Assembly (NCBI RefSeq): GCF_027887165.1
Contig: NC_077229.1
Location: 204,811,753-204,875,752, forward strand
Source of the DNA: Monodelphis domestica
Lineage: Eukaryota; Chordata; Mammalia; Didelphimorphia; Didelphidae
Length of the DNA: 64,000 bases
Reading direction: 5' to 3'
The notes beneath the pieces are model-generated. The model did not search any database and was not told the origin of the DNA. It worked only from the letters and a program-made list of their open reading frames with translations. A program made the translations under genes and the position numbers. Positions 43,801-49,800 of the stretch are shown here, piece after piece (position 1 is the stretch's first letter; each line of letters opens with the position of its first letter).

Positions 43801-46800
43801 GATTTGTGTTTGGGATTTGTGTTATATGCAATGAGCACATAGTAGATGGTCAGCAAAAACTTGGCTTTTTTAATGCAGTTTTTAAAGTATCTTTCAACTT
43901 ATTCTAACAAATGCTTAGCCTCACAGGTCCTACCAGACAGTCTAGGAGAGTCTGCTGTCATCTCTACTCTTGAAAACTATACTAAGCACCTGAAGAAAAA
44001 GTTTGAGGTAATGTTGACTTGGACACTTGGGTGAATTCATCAACACCTAAATTCTCCTTCATTGATGCAATTTCTAATCCTTTATAATTATTTATGGGCT
44101 GCCTCAGCCAGATAATCCATCACTTTCTGCCTAACTCATGATGAACCCCTTTGAGCTAGGATGGCCATTGGTATACAGAAGCATATTCTTTCTCTAGACC
44201 AAGCTGGTCCATCATGGTAGGACAATCAGAAATTCTTCTGCACTGCAGTGTCTTTGAGAACCCAGGATCACCTCTGTATCACCTCAGTGATATAAAGAAA
44301 CATTCTAGTGAGACTTTAGTGGAGGTTGACATAGTCATCATTATAAGAGTAAAAGAATTGGTGACAATGGCTGAATAATGACCTATTCCCATTTATTTTG
44401 TTCTATAATTCTCCATACTCACCACATGCCTGTGTGTATCCTTTTACATGTTGAATATTTACTTGAGTTTGAAGGGGAACAATAGTAAACTTATTCTGAT
44501 CCATACACAGTCATTCAGTCTCTTTTCTGATCAGCATTTTCCATTTCTAGGAGAGTTGTAGAATGAATCTAACTAAGACCATATGAATAAACTCTTGGCC
44601 TGGTGAACACTGCAGTCATACTGACTAAATAAGAATGGATGATTGTCATGTGCTGGTAGGGAAAGAGGATTAAAAAGTACAAATATGGTATTGTCCAAGA
44701 GGAGACTTGATACAGTAAGACAAGAACAGAGGTGATTAGGGAGAGTGGTTATGAGGCAAATTTGTATACAGACTGAGAAATAGAGGACCTTGGAACCAAG
44801 TCAAAGCTACTGGAATCTTTGGGGGAAATTGCTCATGTGGAAATTTCATGTTCTGTTCACAGTAGGAAGGACTAATTTCCTGTAGGCTCTTTTAGAATCA
44901 ATGAAACAACAGCTACTTATGAGGTGCTGGTATGGTTCAGGTACTGTGCAAAGAATGAAGGTAAAATGAAAAAAAATGAAATGGTTCCTGATTTGAAGGG
45001 TCTTACCTTCTGGCAGAAGTGACAAAATATATACAAAAATAAGTATACCCAAAGTAGATCCCGATATAAAAAAAATTGGAGCAGAGGAATTGGTGTAGCA
45101 GCTGAGGTGATCAAGAAAGATTTAATATGGAAAGTTTAATGTTATGTAATTAATATAAGATCAGAGTCTTTGCTTCTTCATTGCCTCTTTTTTTTTCAAC
45201 CCTTGCCTTCCATCTTGGAATCAGTACTGGATATCTGTTCCAAGGCAGAAGAGTGGAAAGGGCTAGGCAATGGGGGTCAAGTGACTTGCCCAGGGTCACA
45301 CAGCTGGGAAGTGTCTGAGGCCAGATTTGACCCTAGGACCTCCCATCTCTAGGCCTGGCTCTCAATCCACTGAGTTACCCAGCTGTCCCCATCTTTGCCT
45401 CTTAAAGGGCCTATCCGTAGCAATAATTAAAGCAATTGTTTGGTCTTATCCTATTTATGGTTATAATATTAATCAGTAATTGAAACAATGCTTGAAAATC
45501 TTTGTAATTTTTCTTTAAACCAAGTCAGTCTGTTGCTAATGTTTTAACTGACGATACCAGAAATGTTTTCAGAGGTTCCTTTCAATATTAAAATGCTATC
45601 ACTCTAAGAAAATTATTTAAGTTTAAACATTGTATAAAGTCTTTGAGAGTGTATGCTAATGAAGAGATCTTAAGTCTTCTGTTGCCATGGATTATTCTTG
45701 TCCTTGCTAATTGATAGTGTTATCAGTTAGCATTCTGGCATCATCCCTTAAAATGAAACCATAGTGTTTTTAGTCATATCTTGCCTAGCTTTTGGGAGGG
45801 TTCTTTTTAAAAAATATCTACTTTTATTGATCAATCTCCACATTAATTCCCCCATCCCATCATAAATCTTCCTTTTTAATGATGAAAACTGTATGACAGG
45901 TTTAATTAACATTTTGGTTATGATTCAGTCTAGGAACAAGAAAAAGGATATTTGTTCCAGAGATGCTATGAAAGCATCTAAGAAGTTAACCATGCTTTTA
46001 AACCAGATACATCAATGTAGGTAAATAATCATTATATTGAACCAGATTATGAGTGCAGAGGCCACTGTACTAAATGATGTAGAGACTGAAACCTGATTGA
46101 AGAAATCTTTGGCCTTTAGAAGCTAGCTCTGTCTCTGCTACATGGTAGTAAATGCATATATCTTCTCCTTTTTCATACTCTCCCCCTCTTTTTGTTTTAA
46201 CACCTTCTTTTTCCCTTTCTTCATCTTCTTTTTCTCTTTCCTCTCTCCTTTTCTTTCATGTCCAGGCTTTAACATTCTTAGACTGTGTGAACCTGGGCAA
46301 GTCTTTGGACTTCTCAGTGTTTTAGGTAACTTTCAAATACTATAAATGGTACCTCACTGCAGGTACCAAAGGGAATTTCCTTATCTAAGAATTCCCTATA
46401 TCAATGAAATCTTATTGCTTTCCTTAAAAATGATGACTTCTGAGATAAGAATTAGGGAAGATTATGTTAGGAAATGTAAGCGATTTAAAAAATCAAAATT
46501 TTATTGGGGAAAAAGTTATCATTTTTGCTAAATTGAATTGGTAGTTTCTGGTACTAGACATGGATAAAAATTGGAAAGGACAGATTGTGGTTTTTGTGGC
46601 TGAAGGGAGTATTCACACTGAAAAGATAATAGCCTAGCTCCTTCAGGATCCTTAAATGCTTTTCTGGAGATGACTTTACGGGGGAGAAAAGGCACAATAG
46701 CAGTTAATGGTATATTGAAGTGAGTCTTAGACAGGGAGGTCTTCCAGGAGGAGAGTGGCACATAATGGCATAAGACAGAAAAGGTAATAGGATAATGTAG

Positions 46801-49800
46801 AGTTAATCGTATATGAATGCTTTTAGTACTTTTCCTCAAAGAGCTTTCATGTTTTGTCACTTCAATAAAAATCATGCAAAGTGTGTAAAGTAAGGGTGAT
46901 AGTCTCCATTTTGCTGTTGGGGAAATTGAGGCATCAAAGTGATTTGGTTTGTCCAGTGTCCTATAAAGTGGCCAATGGGGATGTTGAATGTAGGTTTCCT
47001 TATTTCTGGCAAAGGAGTGTTAGATAAAGGTATATGGCCTTTTCCCAATCATGGAACTTGGCCTCTGCTCTGGCCATTCTCTTCCTCTCACTTCTATCTA
47101 GTCATGCTCCAGCAACCCTGGGCTCTGATAGGTAAGTTTTTATTTGTGTGGAACTTGGTCACCATGCTTCTTCCTGGTCATTTCCACCCTGTGTCCTTCC
47201 TCTATCAGGAACTCTAATGCCCCTTTATTTCCTTCCCCATTAAAATGAACTTGTTTGTTTGAATTTGTATCCCCAGCACTTAGTACTCTGCCTGACATTC
47301 TAGGAAGTACTAAATAAACGATTTTTTCATTCATTTATCTTTTTAGAGGGAAAAATCAATGTTTTAATATAAAAGGCAATTAGGGACCAATAAACAGTTA
47401 AGAAAAGAGGAGAGAAGTATTAGTTTTTAGGCTACTACTTAAATGGTGAGTTCTCCAGCTTGAGTAAAGAGATAAGGATAAAACTAAACAAATAAACAAT
47501 ATGGGACATTTCAAGAAAACAAATTGCTTAGGAAGTCAATCTGTTAACTAGTATTTATTAAGTGATATGCTAGGCTCTGTGCAAAGTTCTCAGGGTACAA
47601 ATAAAAACATAAAAACAGTCCCTACTCTCAAAGGCACTTATGGTCTAAGGGGGAAATGTAACCCTTAAGCAGCTTTGTAAAGACAACATGAAGCCAGTTA
47701 GGTGGTACAGTGGATAGAGGGTCAGATCTAGAGTCAGGAAGACCTGAGTTCAAATCCAGCTTCAGACACTAGCGGGGTGACTCTGGGCAAATCAATTATG
47801 TTTGCCTCAGTTTCCTCATCTATAAAATGAATTGGAGAAGGAAATGGTAAACCATCCCAGTTTCTCTACCAAGACCATAACCCAATTAGGATGATAAAAA
47901 GTTAGGCACAACTGAAATGAAATGAATTAACAACAAAAAAGGCAATATGTACGGGATATGGGTATGTCCTATGCTGGACTATTCAGTGACTCAGGGAAGT
48001 GGGGAAGTGTAGAGAAGAAGAAAATCTGAATTTTTAAATGTCAAAAATTATTTCTACATACAACTGAAAAACGAGGAAAAAGGAAAAACATATATGTATA
48101 GGATATAAAGTAGAGATAATCTCAGAGAGAAGGAACCAGTATTAAGAAGGATGGGGAGGGGGCAGAGAAAGGATTATTGCTGAGACCTGAAGAAAGTCCA
48201 GGAAGCTTAGAGGTTTAAATGAGAAGAGAGAGTTTTAGTCCTGAGGACAGTTGGGGGATGGAATATTTTAGATAAGGAACAGTAAGGAGGCCACTGCCAC
48301 TGCATCACAGAGTACATGAAGAAAAGAAAGGTTGAAGAGGACTAGGAAGCTAGGAGGGTCTTAAATAAAGGATGTTATGATTGATTCTGAAGATAATAGG
48401 GAGCCACTGGAGTTTACTGAATAGAGGATAATATGGTCAGCCCTGTATTTATTTATTTTGGGGGGATAAGAAACGTCCTGATTTCTGATTGCACTGGGGT
48501 AGAGAACTCTTCTACCAATGCAGATGTCAATCTATTCTGCAATTTATAATCTTGGAGTTACCCAGTTCCCTACAAAAGCAAGTAAGTGACTCATCCAGGG
48601 TTGCTATAGCTAGTATGTGTATGTGCCAGAGGAGAGATTTAAACTCAGGTTCAGATTTGCATTTTATAAAGACTCAATTTGACTGTTAAGTGGAGGGAGG
48701 AAAGACTTGAGGCAGGCAGACCTTTCACCAGGCTATTGCAATAGTCCAGGCGTGAGGTGATGAAGGATCTAAACTAGAGCGATGGCAGTATCAGAGGAGA
48801 GATGTTGCAAAGATACAAAATGACTAGATGATGATATACTTAATAACCACATGTTAACAGAGAGTTTTTAGCAGATAGCCTTTTTTTCTTCCATTTCTCT
48901 CAAATTTTAATAAGGATCTGTCATTCATTTGGAAGTTCTTTCCAGCAATGCAGATTGCAGTCTATCCATCCCTCTAATCCTGTACAACTTTTAGACATTC
49001 TCTCCAAATTTTGTTAGCAGAGGATCCATTCAATTGCTAGAAGTTTTCCCAGTATTTCCAGGGTATCTGCCAAGTACTCTAGTTGTCCCCCTGTGATTCC
49101 TCCACCCTGCCACAGATCCAATCTATCTTCCTTTAGGGTCTCATAGTTTCTTTTCAACATATAAATAGGTTTGAAAATTTTAATGGGGGTGAGGTGGGGA
49201 GAAGATAGCTGCTAATAGAAATCTGATGATGGAAAACTGGAATTTTGATAACAGGACATTAAATATTCAATGCCCAAACACAGTGACTGATGTCCTAAAA
49301 TTTGGGGTGGTCAAGTAAGAGGAGGATGTAAATGAACAAATTATTTGGGAGTGCACTTGCTCACCTGAGGACTGTCTTGGACTCGGGTGCCTCAACAGCA
49401 TTATTCTCCTTAATGTTATAGCTATTGTAAATTGCCCCCCTCGCTGACTATACTCAATCAAATGGGTTTGAGGTTTCCATTTCTTCTGAATTTTGGAAGA
49501 AATATCACTTCCATGAAAATGTGATCCTTTGAAAACGATTGGCCAAATTTAAAAAGGCTCTATTTGTAGGTAAATAACTAGGACAGCTAGATAGATGGTG
49601 CAGTGGAAAGAGTGATAGGCCTTGAATCTGGAAAGTTCATCTTCCTTGAGTTCAAATCTGGCCTAAAACACTTCTTAGCTGTGTGACTCTGGGCAAATCA
49701 CTTAACCCTGTTTGCCTCAGTTTCTTATCTGTAAAATGAGCTGGGAAAGGAATGGTAAACCACTCCGGTATCTTTGCCAAGAAAATCCCAAAGAGTCAGA

